NCBI GenBank assembly: GCA_034178815.1
Contig: JAXFQS010000084.1
Location: 1-64,000 of the forward strand
DNA from: JAXFQS01 sp034178815
GTDB taxonomy: Bacteria > Verrucomicrobiota > Kiritimatiellia > RFP12 > DVOR01
Reading direction: 5' to 3'
Length of the DNA stretch: 64,000 nucleotides
Position 1 is the first letter of the stretch; each line of letters starts with the position of its first letter. A program made the position numbers and the translations under genes. A model generated the notes under the pieces. It did no database searches and was not told the origin of the DNA. It saw nothing but the letters and a program-made list of their open reading frames with translations. Below are positions 18,832 to 27,358 of this stretch, in pieces.

Positions 18832-18837
18832 GGAGGC

Positions 18838-20586
18838 ATGAAACGCGCACTTACCAAACTACACCTTTTCGTTTTTGCCTGCTTCCTCCTGTTGGTGGCA
18901 CCAGTCGCCACGGGGGAGCGGATTCCCCTTTGGCCTGAGGGTAAAATCCCCTTCTTCCAGCCCCATCAAATCGCCGCAATGACGGATGAGGCCGACAAGC
19001 CTGGCTTCAAGCCCGAGGAGCACCGCATGCCCTACTTGGAGTGGATGACACCGCCTGCGCCTGAAAAGAAGACCGATGCGTGCATGGTGCTCATCTCCGG
19101 CGGCGGCTATTTCAACTGCTGCGATGTGGGGCTGGTGGCGGAGTGGAACCGCAGGCTGACGGCCGAGGGGATTCAATGCGTCAACCTCGTCTACCGCACG
19201 CCGCGCCCCAAAGGGTTGCCCGTCTACGCTTCGGCGTGGGCGGATGGTCAGCGGGCGATTCGCCTGGTGCGCCGCGAGGCGGCGAAGCGCGGATTCAATC
19301 CGGAGAAGATCGGCGTCATCTCCATGTCGGCGGGATCTCATCTGGCGACTTTGCTGGCAACCTCTTCCCAAACGCCCGCCTATGAAAAGGTCGACGCGGT
19401 GGATGAGACGCCCTGCCACATCAACTGGGCCTGCCCGTTTGCGATTGGCTATGCGCTGACCGATGGGCAATATTGCCCCAATACGCGCCAAGGCGACGCC
19501 GTCGATGTGCGGCTGGGAAGCGAATTCAAATTCGACGCAAAGACCTGTCCAATGTGGCTATCCCACGGCGGGGTTGACGAGTATTCGCCGTTCGCCTCAA
19601 CGCGGGTCTACCGCAAACTCCGGGAGTTAAAAGTCCCTGCCGAGTTGCATCTCTACCCCAACCGTCCGCACAGTGCCAACGGACTCGACCGGGCGATTGA
19701 GTTCATCCATCAGATGAACTTCACCGGACGACTCGGGCCGCAAGTAAAACTCTACGACCGCTACACGAACGACACGGCACGGGCGGACTATCAGAAGGAG
19801 GACATTTGGCCTGCCGGACGGATGCCGGATGTGCAGACAAACCAGTGCAAACCCTATCTGGAGTGGCACTTTCCGAAGATGCTCAAGACGCGTGCCATCC
19901 AAATCATCTACTCCGGCGGCGCCTACTGGGGCAACGGCCCGGACAGTTTCGAAGTCACCCCCATCCGCCGCTACCTCAACGAAAAGGGCATGACGGTTGT
20001 CACCATCAAATATCGCGTGCCGCGTCCGGGCAAAGGGCTGGCAAAGCACACAACCGCTTGGCAGGATCTCCAGCGCGCCATCCGCATCGTCAAGCAGCGG
20101 GCGCCGCAGTACAGCCTCGACCCGAACCGCATCGGCATTATGGGCTCATCCGCCGGCGGTCACCTGACGCTGATGGGGGCGACCAGTTCCCGGCGGCGTT
20201 CCTACCTGCCGATTGACGAGTTGGACCGGATTGCGTGCAATGTGAACTGGGCGATTGCGGTCTATCCCGCCTATGTACTGACCGATGGCGTGGACGGGGG
20301 CAACAAGTATCGCGGCAACCGCGACGAAGATCGGCTGGTTCGGGACTTTTCGTTCGACCTCGACACGCCGCCGATTTTCTTCATTCACGGCGACTCGGAT
20401 GTCTACTCGTCGATGGGCTCGGTCAAGTGCTGGGAGCAACTTGCCCGAATGGGCATTCAGGGGGAACTCCATACCCTCGCGCTGAGAGACCACTGCTTCC
20501 AGCGGGAGGCCTCGCCGGGAACGGGCAGCTACAGTTGGATGGAGCAGATTGAGGCGTTCTTGGTCAAGCAAGGCGCATTTAAGTAA
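18838..20586 (+). CDS. secreted protein with two tandem alpha/beta-hydrolase (esterase) domains
   Basis: This 582-residue protein has a signal peptide (core LFVFACFLLLVAP) and two homologous esterase domains. Each begins with a segment like MPYLEWMTP or KPYLEWHFP and has an oxyanion SGGGY or SGGAY motif. The nucleophile is Ser164 (SMSAGSH) in domain 1 and Ser438 (GSSAGGH) in domain 2. The domain 1 elbow begins with Ser instead of Gly. Both look catalytically complete, including HGGVDEYSP and HGDSDVYSS acid regions and late His residues. The fold suits acetyl-xylan/feruloyl esterases or related carbohydrate deacylases; the substrate is unknown. A strong terminator follows. Confidence 0.85.
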   Translation: MKRALTKLHLFVFACFLLLVAPVATGERIPLWPEGKIPFFQPHQIAAMTDEADKPGFKPEEHRMPYLEWMTPPAPEKKTDACMVLISGGGYFNCCDVGLVAEWNRRLTAEGIQCVNLVYRTPRPKGLPVYASAWADGQRAIRLVRREAAKRGFNPEKIGVISMSAGSHLATLLATSSQTPAYEKVDAVDETPCHINWACPFAIGYALTDGQYCPNTRQGDAVDVRLGSEFKFDAKTCPMWLSHGGVDEYSPFASTRVYRKLRELKVPAELHLYPNRPHSANGLDRAIEFIHQMNFTGRLGPQVKLYDRYTNDTARADYQKEDIWPAGRMPDVQTNQCKPYLEWHFPKMLKTRAIQIIYSGGAYWGNGPDSFEVTPIRRYLNEKGMTVVTIKYRVPRPGKGLAKHTTAWQDLQRAIRIVKQRAPQYSLDPNRIGIMGSSAGGHLTLMGATSSRRRSYLPIDELDRIACNVNWAIAVYPAYVLTDGVDGGNKYRGNRDEDRLVRDFSFDLDTPPIFFIHGDSDVYSSMGSVKCWEQLARMGIQGELHTLALRDHCFQREASPGTGSYSWMEQIEAFLVKQGAFK

Positions 20587-20612
20587 ACCATACCCCTCCC
20601 CTCGATTCAGGC

Positions 20613-20659
20613 AGCCGCGCCGGACACCGTCGGAAAACGGGTTCGGCGCGCGCTTTTTT
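20613..20659 (+). terminator. intrinsic terminator after the esterase gene
   Basis: AGCCGCGCCGGAC (20613-20625) pairs with GTTCGGCGCGCGCT (20641-20654) with one bulge and one wobble, enclosing a small inner hairpin, and is followed by six T. Confidence 0.85.
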
Positions 20660-20685
20660 CTCCGCAGGCGGCGGATAGGCAGGGA

Positions 20686-20811
20686 TGGGGGGCAAAGGTG
20701 CCTACCCGAAGCGTGCGAAGGTTGCTCTCATCCGAGGCCAAAGGTTGATACCCGCCGCGCCCCGAGGGAGCCACCAGACGATGGCTGCGGAAAGTTGCCC
20801 CAAGAGGCAAC
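20686..20811 (+). repeat. dispersed intergenic elements upstream of the gyrB-like gene
   Basis: Units are AAGGTGCCTACCCGA (20695-20709), GAAGGTTGC (20717-20725), AAAGGTTGATACCCGCC (20740-20756) and a hairpin GTTGCC/GGCAAC (20794-20811). The block starting at 20695 aligns with the one at 11769 for about 40 bases. Confidence 0.7.
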
Positions 20812-20817
20812 CGCGGC

Positions 20818-20846
20818 TTGCGCATCTGGGTCAAAGATGGTAGAGT
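20818..20846 (+). promoter_or_regulatory. promoter for the gyrB/parE-like gene
   Basis: TTGCGC (20818-20823), 17 bases, TAGAGT (20841-20846). The leader to the ATG at 20872 would be about 20 bases and contains GGGAG at 20861-20865. Confidence 0.6.
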
Positions 20847-20871
20847 ATCGCACGCAATCCGGGAGTCCCCC

Positions 20872-22737
20872 ATGGCGAAAAAGACCAATTACGACGAAGA
20901 CAAAATAAAAACCCTCACTTCATTCGAGCACATACGCCTGCGCGCAGGAATGTACATCGGCCGCAAGAGCGATGGCTCGCAATACGAAGACGGCATCTAC
21001 ATTCTGCTTAAAGAGGTCATCGACAACGCCATCGACGAGCATATCATGGGTGCCGGGAACAAGGTCGATGTCACCGTCAACTACGACAGCGGCGAAGTCG
21101 CCGTGCGCGACTACGGGCGAGGAATCCCCTTGGGCAAAGTCGTCGAGTGCGTCTCTCAGATCAACACCGGAGGAAAGTACAACACCGACGCCTTCCAATT
21201 CTCCACCGGCCTCAACGGCGTCGGAACAAAGGCCGTCAACGCCCTCTCCAAAGCCTTCCTCGTCCGCTCCGTCCGCGAAGGCGAATATGTCGAAGCATCC
21301 TTCTCCAAAGGCGAACTGCTCAAAAAAAGTTCCGGCAAAGTCCGCGAGCCGAACGGGACCTTCGTCCAATTCACCCCAGACGAAGAGATGTTCCCCAAAT
21401 ACCGCTTCCTCGAAGAGCATGTCATCCGCCGCATGCGCATGTATGCCTACTTGAACGCCGGGCTCACCATCCGGCTCAACGGCAAAGAGATTCTCAGCCG
21501 CAACGGTCTGGTCGACCTCATCAACGACGAATCCCAGCACGACCAACTCTACGCCCCCATCCGCTTCCGAAGCAAGACCCTCGAACTCGCCTTCACCCAC
21601 ACCAACCGCTACAGCGAAAACTACTACTCCTTCGTCAACGGACAGTACACCAACGACGGCGGCACCCACCTCTCCGCATTCAAGGAAGGCATCCTCAAAG
21701 CCGTCAACGAATTCAGCAAAAACAAGAAATATGACGGCGACGATGTTCGCGAAGGAATCGTCGGCGCCATCGCCATCCGCCTGAAAGATCCCGTATTCGA
21801 GTCCCAGACCAAAAACAAACTCGGCAACACCGAAATCCGTGCCGACCTCGTCGCCGAAGTCAAGAAAGTCGTCGAGGCCGAATTGCACCGTGACGCCGCC
21901 ACCGCCGAAAAGCTTGTCGAGAAGATCGAGGCGACAGCCCGTCTCCGCAAAGAAATCAGCAGCGTAAAGAAGACCGCGCGCGAGCGCGCCAGGGCCAGTT
22001 CCGTAAACATTGACGGGCTTGCCGACTGCAAGTACCACCGGAACGCGCGCAAGGCCAGCGATGCCAAGAAGGGCGAAGAGTCCTCCATTTTCATCACCGA
22101 AGGGCTCTCGGCGTCGGGCACGATCTCGAAGGCGAGGAACGCAGATGTGCAGGCGGTTTTCTCGCTTCGGGGCAAGCCGTTGAATGTCTGGAACCTGGAG
22201 CGGCCGTGCCTAGTGGAGAACAAGGAGTTCTTCAACCTGCTCAAGGCGCTCGGGCTAGTCGACGCAAACGGAATTCCCTTACCGACGATTGACGATCTGC
22301 GCTATCAAAAGGTGATTCTCGCGACGGATGCGGATGTGGACGGTTTGCACATCCGGAACCTGATGATTACCTTCTTCATCCGCTTTTTCGACAAAGTGGT
22401 CAAGGACGGTCATCTCTTTGTGCTGGAGACGCCCCTATTCCGCGTCCGGAACAAGAAGAACGAGAGCGAGAACTACTTCTGCTACTCCGAACAGGAGCGA
22501 GAGAAGGCACTCGCCAAGTGCGGCAAGAACGCGGAAATCACCCGATTCAAAGGGCTTGGGGAGATTTCGTCGGAGGAGTTCAAGGGCTTCATTGGGAAGA
22601 ACATTCGTCTGCGCCCCGTGGATATGATGTCGGACACGAATATCTACGACACCATCCGTTTCTATATGGGCAACAACACCGCCGACCGCTACAATTATAT
22701 TATGGACAATTTGATTGTAGACGCCTCGGAGGTCTAA
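20872..22737 (+). CDS. type IIA DNA topoisomerase subunit B (GyrB/ParE-like)
   Basis: This 621-residue ATPase subunit has the GHKL motif EVIDNAIDEHIMG, the lid region NGVGTKAVNALS, and a TOPRIM domain with FITEG and ATDADVDGLHI. The first TOPRIM motif reads EGLSASG rather than the EGDSAGG of ordinary GyrB; the SASG form is typical of the second, ParE-like set in Bacteroidetes and Chlamydiae. No A subunit is nearby. Codon choice changes sharply near 22.03 kb, from C-ending to G-ending codons, with no break in the frame. Confidence 0.88.
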   Translation: MAKKTNYDEDKIKTLTSFEHIRLRAGMYIGRKSDGSQYEDGIYILLKEVIDNAIDEHIMGAGNKVDVTVNYDSGEVAVRDYGRGIPLGKVVECVSQINTGGKYNTDAFQFSTGLNGVGTKAVNALSKAFLVRSVREGEYVEASFSKGELLKKSSGKVREPNGTFVQFTPDEEMFPKYRFLEEHVIRRMRMYAYLNAGLTIRLNGKEILSRNGLVDLINDESQHDQLYAPIRFRSKTLELAFTHTNRYSENYYSFVNGQYTNDGGTHLSAFKEGILKAVNEFSKNKKYDGDDVREGIVGAIAIRLKDPVFESQTKNKLGNTEIRADLVAEVKKVVEAELHRDAATAEKLVEKIEATARLRKEISSVKKTARERARASSVNIDGLADCKYHRNARKASDAKKGEESSIFITEGLSASGTISKARNADVQAVFSLRGKPLNVWNLERPCLVENKEFFNLLKALGLVDANGIPLPTIDDLRYQKVILATDADVDGLHIRNLMITFFIRFFDKVVKDGHLFVLETPLFRVRNKKNESENYFCYSEQEREKALAKCGKNAEITRFKGLGEISSEEFKGFIGKNIRLRPVDMMSDTNIYDTIRFYMGNNTADRYNYIMDNLIVDASEV

Positions 22738-22744
22738 ACTCCGT

Positions 22745-23368
22745 TCACCCGCCGAAAGCCTGCTCCAGCGCGGCAAGCGTCAAACCGCCGGCGTTCTTTC
22801 CTAGCAACCTCTCGACATACTTCCCGAGTATGTCCGACTCCAGGTTCAACCTATCTCCGGCCCCCAAAGATGCCAATGTCGTGGCGCGCAAGGTTTCCGG
22901 GATCAGGTTCACCTCGAACCAGTCGTCGCCCAACCCGCTGACCGTCAAACTCACCCCGTCCAACGCCGCCGATCCCTTCAAGACCGTCCGCCTTGCAAAC
23001 GCCCGGCTGCAACCAATCCGCAACACGCGGTCGCACCCGCGCGGCGTGACGGCGAGCACCGTTCCGATCTCGTCAATGTGTCCGGTCACCAAGTGCCCAC
23101 CCAGCCGTTCCCCAAAAGCAAGCGCCCTTTCAAGGTTGACCGGGCCAACCGCGAGAGCCGTTTTCGAGAGGGTTTCCTCCAAGACATCGGCAGCAAACCA
23201 GTCGTTTCCGTGGCTCGTCACGGTCAGGCAGGTGCCCATCACCGCGACGCTTTCCCCATCGGCCAGCGGATCCGGCCAAGGCTTGAATCCAATCGTCAGG
23301 CGCCTACCCGTGCCCCTCGGGGCAAGCGTCCGGATAACGCCGATTTGCTGAACCAATCCGGTGAACAT
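22745..23368 (-). CDS. ribE: riboflavin synthase alpha chain
   Basis: This 207-residue protein makes riboflavin from two molecules of 6,7-dimethyl-8-ribityllumazine. It starts MFTGLVQQIG and has two lumazine-binding halves, the second beginning with TGHIDEIGTV, as in the trimeric enzyme. It is the last gene of a four-gene minus-strand operon, 3 bases after the membrane TPR gene. No other riboflavin gene is present. Confidence 0.95.
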   Translation of the reverse strand: MFTGLVQQIGVIRTLAPRGTGRRLTIGFKPWPDPLADGESVAVMGTCLTVTSHGNDWFAADVLEETLSKTALAVGPVNLERALAFGERLGGHLVTGHIDEIGTVLAVTPRGCDRVLRIGCSRAFARRTVLKGSAALDGVSLTVSGLGDDWFEVNLIPETLRATTLASLGAGDRLNLESDILGKYVERLLGKNAGGLTLAALEQAFGG

Positions 23369-23371
23369 AGG

Positions 23372-25306
23372 TTACAGTCCTTGTTTCAAACGCTGCTTGA
23401 TTTTGACCCCTTCGACGGCTTGCCCGCAGAGGATGCAAATGTCGGCATAAACCCGCGAGAGTTCGTCAGACTTCCACCCGTTCCTGTCACAGACCCCGCG
23501 GGCGAGGCGGATGGCTTCCTGGGGCATTCGCCCCTCCCAGTCGGCCGCCAAGATACGCGCCTGGGCCAGTTCGGATTGGTCGCGGAGTCCCTCGACGGAG
23601 GGGAATCTTTCAGGCAGTTTCCGCCACAGGTCGAGGGCTAGTCGATAGGCCTGGGCATCCTCGGCGGCATAGGCGGCGGCGAGGTGGTATTCAAGGCAGG
23701 AAGGGGCTTTCGAGGCGGCCGTGCGGAAGTGTTCGAGGGCGGCAGGGAAGTCGGTCTTTGCTCGCAAGGAGAAGGCGTAGTTGAAGTGGGCGGCGGCGGT
23801 GTCGTGCCCCATATCGAGAATCGCGGCGCGGGCCTTGGCAGCGCCGGGAATGTCGCCCAGTTTCTGCCGTCGCTGAGCCTCCAGTTCGAGGCGGTCGACG
23901 AGTTCGAGAATGAGCGGATCCTGGGGATTTGCCTGTCTGGGGAAGGTTTTGCCGTCGCCCAGACGGGTGGCGATGGCGAGTTGGCGTCCTTTGCCAGATG
24001 CGGCGAGGGCACGCGTCAGGAGGGAGTTGTAGACCTGCTCGTTCAGTCCCGCGCCGGGTTGGAGCCAGTCGAGGCGATTGGTGGCAATCTCCGGGAGAGA
24101 TTGGAGGATACGGGCGCCCTGCTCTCGTGCGAACAAGAGGCGTATGGTGCTGGCAACCTTTTGGTTGCGGTGGTGGGTTACATAGGCATCGAGTCCCGAG
24201 GTTCCGGCGACATAGGCGGCGAAGAGGTTGGGCAGGGAGGTCAAGCCGGCCGCGGCAAGGGCTCGCATCAAGGCGGGCTCGGCATAGCGCAGAAGCATAT
24301 TGCCTAGGGGAAGGTCGAACGGGGCGTTGGAAAGAAGCAGGAGGTAGTCGTTGATGCTGGTCTGCCAAAGTTGGGCGTGAGCGTAGCGCTTGCGCCAGAA
24401 GGCGAGTTCTTGAGCGAGGGCGGGTGGGTCGAGCGGTCGGACATCGAGTATAATCGCGAGGAGGCCGTCGGGGGCGAGATTTCGTGGCGTTGGATGGCGC
24501 GATGTGGGCCATTTCCAGGCGGGAGGCTGGCGGTAGAGGATGATATCGTAGCCGTTGGTGCGCGGCTGGGACGCGAGCAGGGAATGGAATAGACTTCGGT
24601 GGATTTCTGGACAATCGCCCATCACGATTCCACTTTGGGCGCGGGGGCGGACGAGCAGAGGCAGGGCGGTCTGGAGGGTGGTTGCGGCAAGGAATCGTTG
24701 TTCCATCGCCAACGGGCGGCCATCGGGCGCGAAGCTGATGCGCCCATAGCCTTCAACGGGGCTGGCGGTCGGCTTGGCGGCGTAGCCGGAGTCGCGATTC
24801 GCCAGCAACCCAAATGCGCCAGCCGCGCCGGATAGATCTAGGCTCCGAACGGTGAACAAGGTGGCCAGTCCGGTCAGCAGCAGAAGGGTTGCCCTCCAGA
24901 GGCGCCATTGGCTGATGCCGCGGGCAAGAGCATACCAGACTGCCCCCCACAATCCAATTGTCAGAAAGAAGGTTCGCACCAATGCTTGGGCGTAAAGCAA
25001 GGAGGAACGCTCTGGAGCGACTACGAGTTGAGCCCAGCCGTGCTGTAGCCACTTGAGAAGGAACGGCTGCGCCGCCCAGGCGGCAATCAGACACACCGCC
25101 CCCGCCCAACTGCGGAAAGGTTTGAAACGGGCGATGCCCCACCCCAGAAGCAAGGTTAGCCCCACGCCCAAAAGGACTACGCGCCAACTCCAGAGGGTGC
25201 TTCCGCCAAAGGCAATCAAGGCGGATATTTCCAGCACGGCAAGCAATACGCCTTCAAGGAGAAATAGCGCGGCAAGGAAGGATTGGAGGCGGGGCTTGGG
25301 CATCAA
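23372..25306 (-). CDS. membrane protein with TPR tail, possibly a degenerate fused spermidine-synthase-like protein
   Basis: This 644-residue protein has five hydrophobic segments in the first 170 residues. A soluble region includes RLAPDGLLAI-like and 'YDIILYRQPP' segments, reminiscent of the product end of membrane-fused spermidine synthases. It ends in TPR-like helices (AAAHFNYAFSLRAKTDFPAA). I find no intact SAM- or polyamine-binding motif. The protein at 60.7 kb is a more complete member of that superfamily. Role unknown; the assignment is tentative. Confidence 0.6.
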   Translation of the reverse strand: MMPKPRLQSFLAALFLLEGVLLAVLEISALIAFGGSTLWSWRVVLLGVGLTLLLGWGIARFKPFRSWAGAVCLIAAWAAQPFLLKWLQHGWAQLVVAPERSSLLYAQALVRTFFLTIGLWGAVWYALARGISQWRLWRATLLLLTGLATLFTVRSLDLSGAAGAFGLLANRDSGYAAKPTASPVEGYGRISFAPDGRPLAMEQRFLAATTLQTALPLLVRPRAQSGIVMGDCPEIHRSLFHSLLASQPRTNGYDIILYRQPPAWKWPTSRHPTPRNLAPDGLLAIILDVRPLDPPALAQELAFWRKRYAHAQLWQTSINDYLLLLSNAPFDLPLGNMLLRYAEPALMRALAAAGLTSLPNLFAAYVAGTSGLDAYVTHHRNQKVASTIRLLFAREQGARILQSLPEIATNRLDWLQPGAGLNEQVYNSLLTRALAASGKGRQLAIATRLGDGKTFPRQANPQDPLILELVDRLELEAQRRQKLGDIPGAAKARAAILDMGHDTAAAHFNYAFSLRAKTDFPAALEHFRTAASKAPSCLEYHLAAAYAAEDAQAYRLALDLWRKLPERFPSVEGLRDQSELAQARILAADWEGRMPQEAIRLARGVCDRNGWKSDELSRVYADICILCGQAVEGVKIKQRLKQGL

Positions 25307-25313
25307 TCGGCTC

Positions 25314-26264
25314 CTAGACGGGGAATCTCAGCAGCGCGTAGGTGTAACCCACATAGACCAGTAGCAGCACACCACCTTCCTTCCGGTTGACCCGACCCTG
25401 GCGTCCGCGGAAACCCGCGCTCATCGCCCAAAGAAAGATAGTCGTCAATGCCATAGTCGGCACATCGCGCCAGAAAATCGCGGGAATCACCCGAATCGGC
25501 TTGAGCACGCCCGCAATGCCAATTACACAGAGCAGATTGAAGAGATTCGACCCCAACACATTCCCCAGAGCAATGTCGTGCTGTCCCTTCCAGGCTGCCG
25601 CCACCGAAGAGGCCAGTTCGGGAAGAGATGTCCCCAAAGCCACAATCGTCAGGCCAATAACCAAGTCGCTCAACCCAAGCGCCTTTGCCAAGGCAATCGC
25701 CCCCCAGACCAGCAGTTTCGAACTCAACACCAACCCGCCCAAACCAGCCACGACATAGACCGAACCACGCACAAGCGAAAGTTCCTTTACCACCGGTTCC
25801 TCCGCCCCCCCCAACGCGTCCCTACGCACTGAAATCCAGATCAGACACCCAAAAGCCGCCAGCATCACTACGGCATTCCACCGCGAAATCCAGCCATTCG
25901 CCGCCAGACATCCAAACAAAACCATCGTCCCCAGCAAAACCGGAATCTCGTAGGTCACCACACTCCGCTTCGCCAGGATTGGATTGATTAGCGCCGTCAC
26001 CCCCAGAATCAAACAGACATTTGTAATGTTCGAGCCAATCGCATTCCCCAGCGCCAACTCTGGGGCGTCGCCCAAAGCCGCCGTCGCCGAGACAATCATC
26101 TCAGGAAGCGAAGTCCCGAATCCCACCACCAACATCCCAATCAGCATCTGCGACATCCCCAAACGCCGCGCAATCGCCGCCGCACCGTCGACAAACCGAT
26201 CTGCACTCCACACCAGCACCCCCAACCCGACGACAAGCGCCCCCGCAATCCGAAAAACTTCCAT
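25314..26264 (-). CDS. CaCA-family Ca2+/Na+ or cation exchanger
   Basis: This 316-residue inner-membrane protein shows the internal duplication of CaCA exchangers. The alpha-1 repeat reads GFGTSLPEMIVS and the alpha-2 repeat ALGTSLPELASS, each followed by a GN..GSN motif (GNAIGSNITNV, GNVLGSNLFNL). About ten membrane segments are visible. Length and motifs match the bacterial YrbG type. It lies 7 bases before the membrane TPR gene and 12 bases after gph. Confidence 0.93.
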   Translation of the reverse strand: MEVFRIAGALVVGLGVLVWSADRFVDGAAAIARRLGMSQMLIGMLVVGFGTSLPEMIVSATAALGDAPELALGNAIGSNITNVCLILGVTALINPILAKRSVVTYEIPVLLGTMVLFGCLAANGWISRWNAVVMLAAFGCLIWISVRRDALGGAEEPVVKELSLVRGSVYVVAGLGGLVLSSKLLVWGAIALAKALGLSDLVIGLTIVALGTSLPELASSVAAAWKGQHDIALGNVLGSNLFNLLCVIGIAGVLKPIRVIPAIFWRDVPTMALTTIFLWAMSAGFRGRQGRVNRKEGGVLLLVYVGYTYALLRFPV

Positions 26265-26276
26265 CGCCCACAGTCC

Positions 26277-26900
26277 TTAAATAGACACCCACTCCGCCGC
26301 CGAATCCACGCAAAGCGTCGGCTGATAGTCCCCCATCCGGCCAAAACCAAAACGGCAGAAACAACTCCTGACGCCCGCAGCCGAAGCCGCCGCCAAATCC
26401 GTCCAATTATCCCCAACGAGCCAATCCTCCGCCGACACCTCAACCCCTAAAGCCCGCGCCGCATAGGCAATCGGAAGGCCACTCGGCTTCAACTCCGGGC
26501 AATCCCCGCCCCCCACCACGACCCCGAAATAGGAACCAATCCCCAGCCCCTCCACAATTGCGCGGCTGAACCGCCCAGGCTTGTTCGTCACCACCCCCAA
26601 CTTCTCCCCCCGATTGGCCAATACCCGCAAAGCCTCGGCAACCCCGGAATACAACCTCGTCTGGCAAAGCAAACGCTCCCCATAGTGCCGCTCTTGGATT
26701 GCCAGAGCCTCGTCAATACCCTTTCCCTCAAGTTCTGGAATCGCATCCACCACCAGCCGACGCATCCCATTTCCCACCTTAGCCACAACCGCCTCGCGCG
26801 CCACTTCAGGCAAACCAAGCTCCCGCCGCGTCGCATTCACCGCATCTGCCAAGTCTCCGCGCGAGTCAATCAGCGTACCATCCATATCAAACAAAAACAT
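26277..26900 (-). CDS. gph: HAD hydrolase, phosphoglycolate phosphatase-like
   Basis: This 207-residue HAD phosphatase has the nucleophile motif FDMDGTLIDS, motif II VTNKPGR, and motif III/IV GDNWTDLAAA. The helical cap lies between about 15 and 85, as in Gph and other subfamily I enzymes. Substrate specificity is inferred from similarity only. The ATG at 26900 is preceded by GAGGAGG; a 59-residue extension would run through the secG terminator. It starts the operon ending in ribE. Confidence 0.85.
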   Translation of the reverse strand: MFLFDMDGTLIDSRGDLADAVNATRRELGLPEVAREAVVAKVGNGMRRLVVDAIPELEGKGIDEALAIQERHYGERLLCQTRLYSGVAEALRVLANRGEKLGVVTNKPGRFSRAIVEGLGIGSYFGVVVGGGDCPELKPSGLPIAYAARALGVEVSAEDWLVGDNWTDLAAASAAGVRSCFCRFGFGRMGDYQPTLCVDSAAEWVSI

Positions 26901-26929
26901 AGCAAAACCCCTCCTCGATACGCGTTCCC

Positions 26930-26971
26930 GGAAAAACAAACGGCATCCGAATCGCCAAGAATCGGACGCCG
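26930..26971 (-). terminator. intrinsic terminator after secG
   Basis: CGGC and TCCGA (26941-26950) pair with TCGGA and GCCG (26962-26971), with one mismatch between the two parts. On the minus strand this is followed by TTTGTTTTTCC. Confidence 0.75.
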
Positions 26972-26997
26972 CAAGAAACAGCCACTCAGGCAATGGC

Positions 26998-27342
26998 CTA
27001 TTGGGCTGGCACCGCAGGCCCCGGAGCCGTCGGCAAAGGCGGAACCTCCTGAGCCGCAGGTACCGGAGCCGCCACATCGCCCGCGACCACCGATGCGTTG
27101 GACTTCATGCTCACAATCGAAAGCACCAGCGTGTTGAGCAGAAACACAATGCCCAACACCACCGTCGCCTTCGTCAGCACATTCCCGACCTGCGCGCCAA
27201 AGACGGCCTCGCCCATGCCGCCGCCCATGGTGATTCCCGCAGCACCACCGTCCTTGCCCTTTTGGAGCATAACCACGATGCCCAGCAGAATCGCCACCAG
27301 AACCTCGATCACATAGAGGAAAACCGTCAGAATGGAGCCCAT
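26998..27342 (-). CDS. secG: protein-export membrane protein SecG
   Basis: This 114-residue protein has two membrane segments (about 2-22 and 52-75) separated by the SecG loop with GGGMGEAVFGAQVGNVLTK. It ends in a Pro/Ala-rich tail. SecG is the accessory subunit of the SecYEG translocon. It lies 16 bases after fusA and precedes a terminator. Confidence 0.95.
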   Translation of the reverse strand: MGSILTVFLYVIEVLVAILLGIVVMLQKGKDGGAAGITMGGGMGEAVFGAQVGNVLTKATVVLGIVFLLNTLVLSIVSMKSNASVVAGDVAAPVPAAQEVPPLPTAPGPAVPAQ

Positions 27343-27358
27343 AGGTCGTCCTTTTCTC

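Larger units (their letters stand above)
18576..18837 (+). other. divergent promoter region topA / esterase
   Basis: These 262 bases separate two divergent genes and contain the two promoters listed separately. Between them is a stem-like run (GTGTCGGGGGCGTGTCCCCG, 18696-18715) that could fold as a small hairpin. No gene is visible. Confidence 0.5.

Noticed and set aside
23372..25306. Calling the membrane TPR protein a functional spermidine synthase
   Set aside because: No intact SAM-binding or catalytic Asp motif is visible; only loose resemblance in layout.
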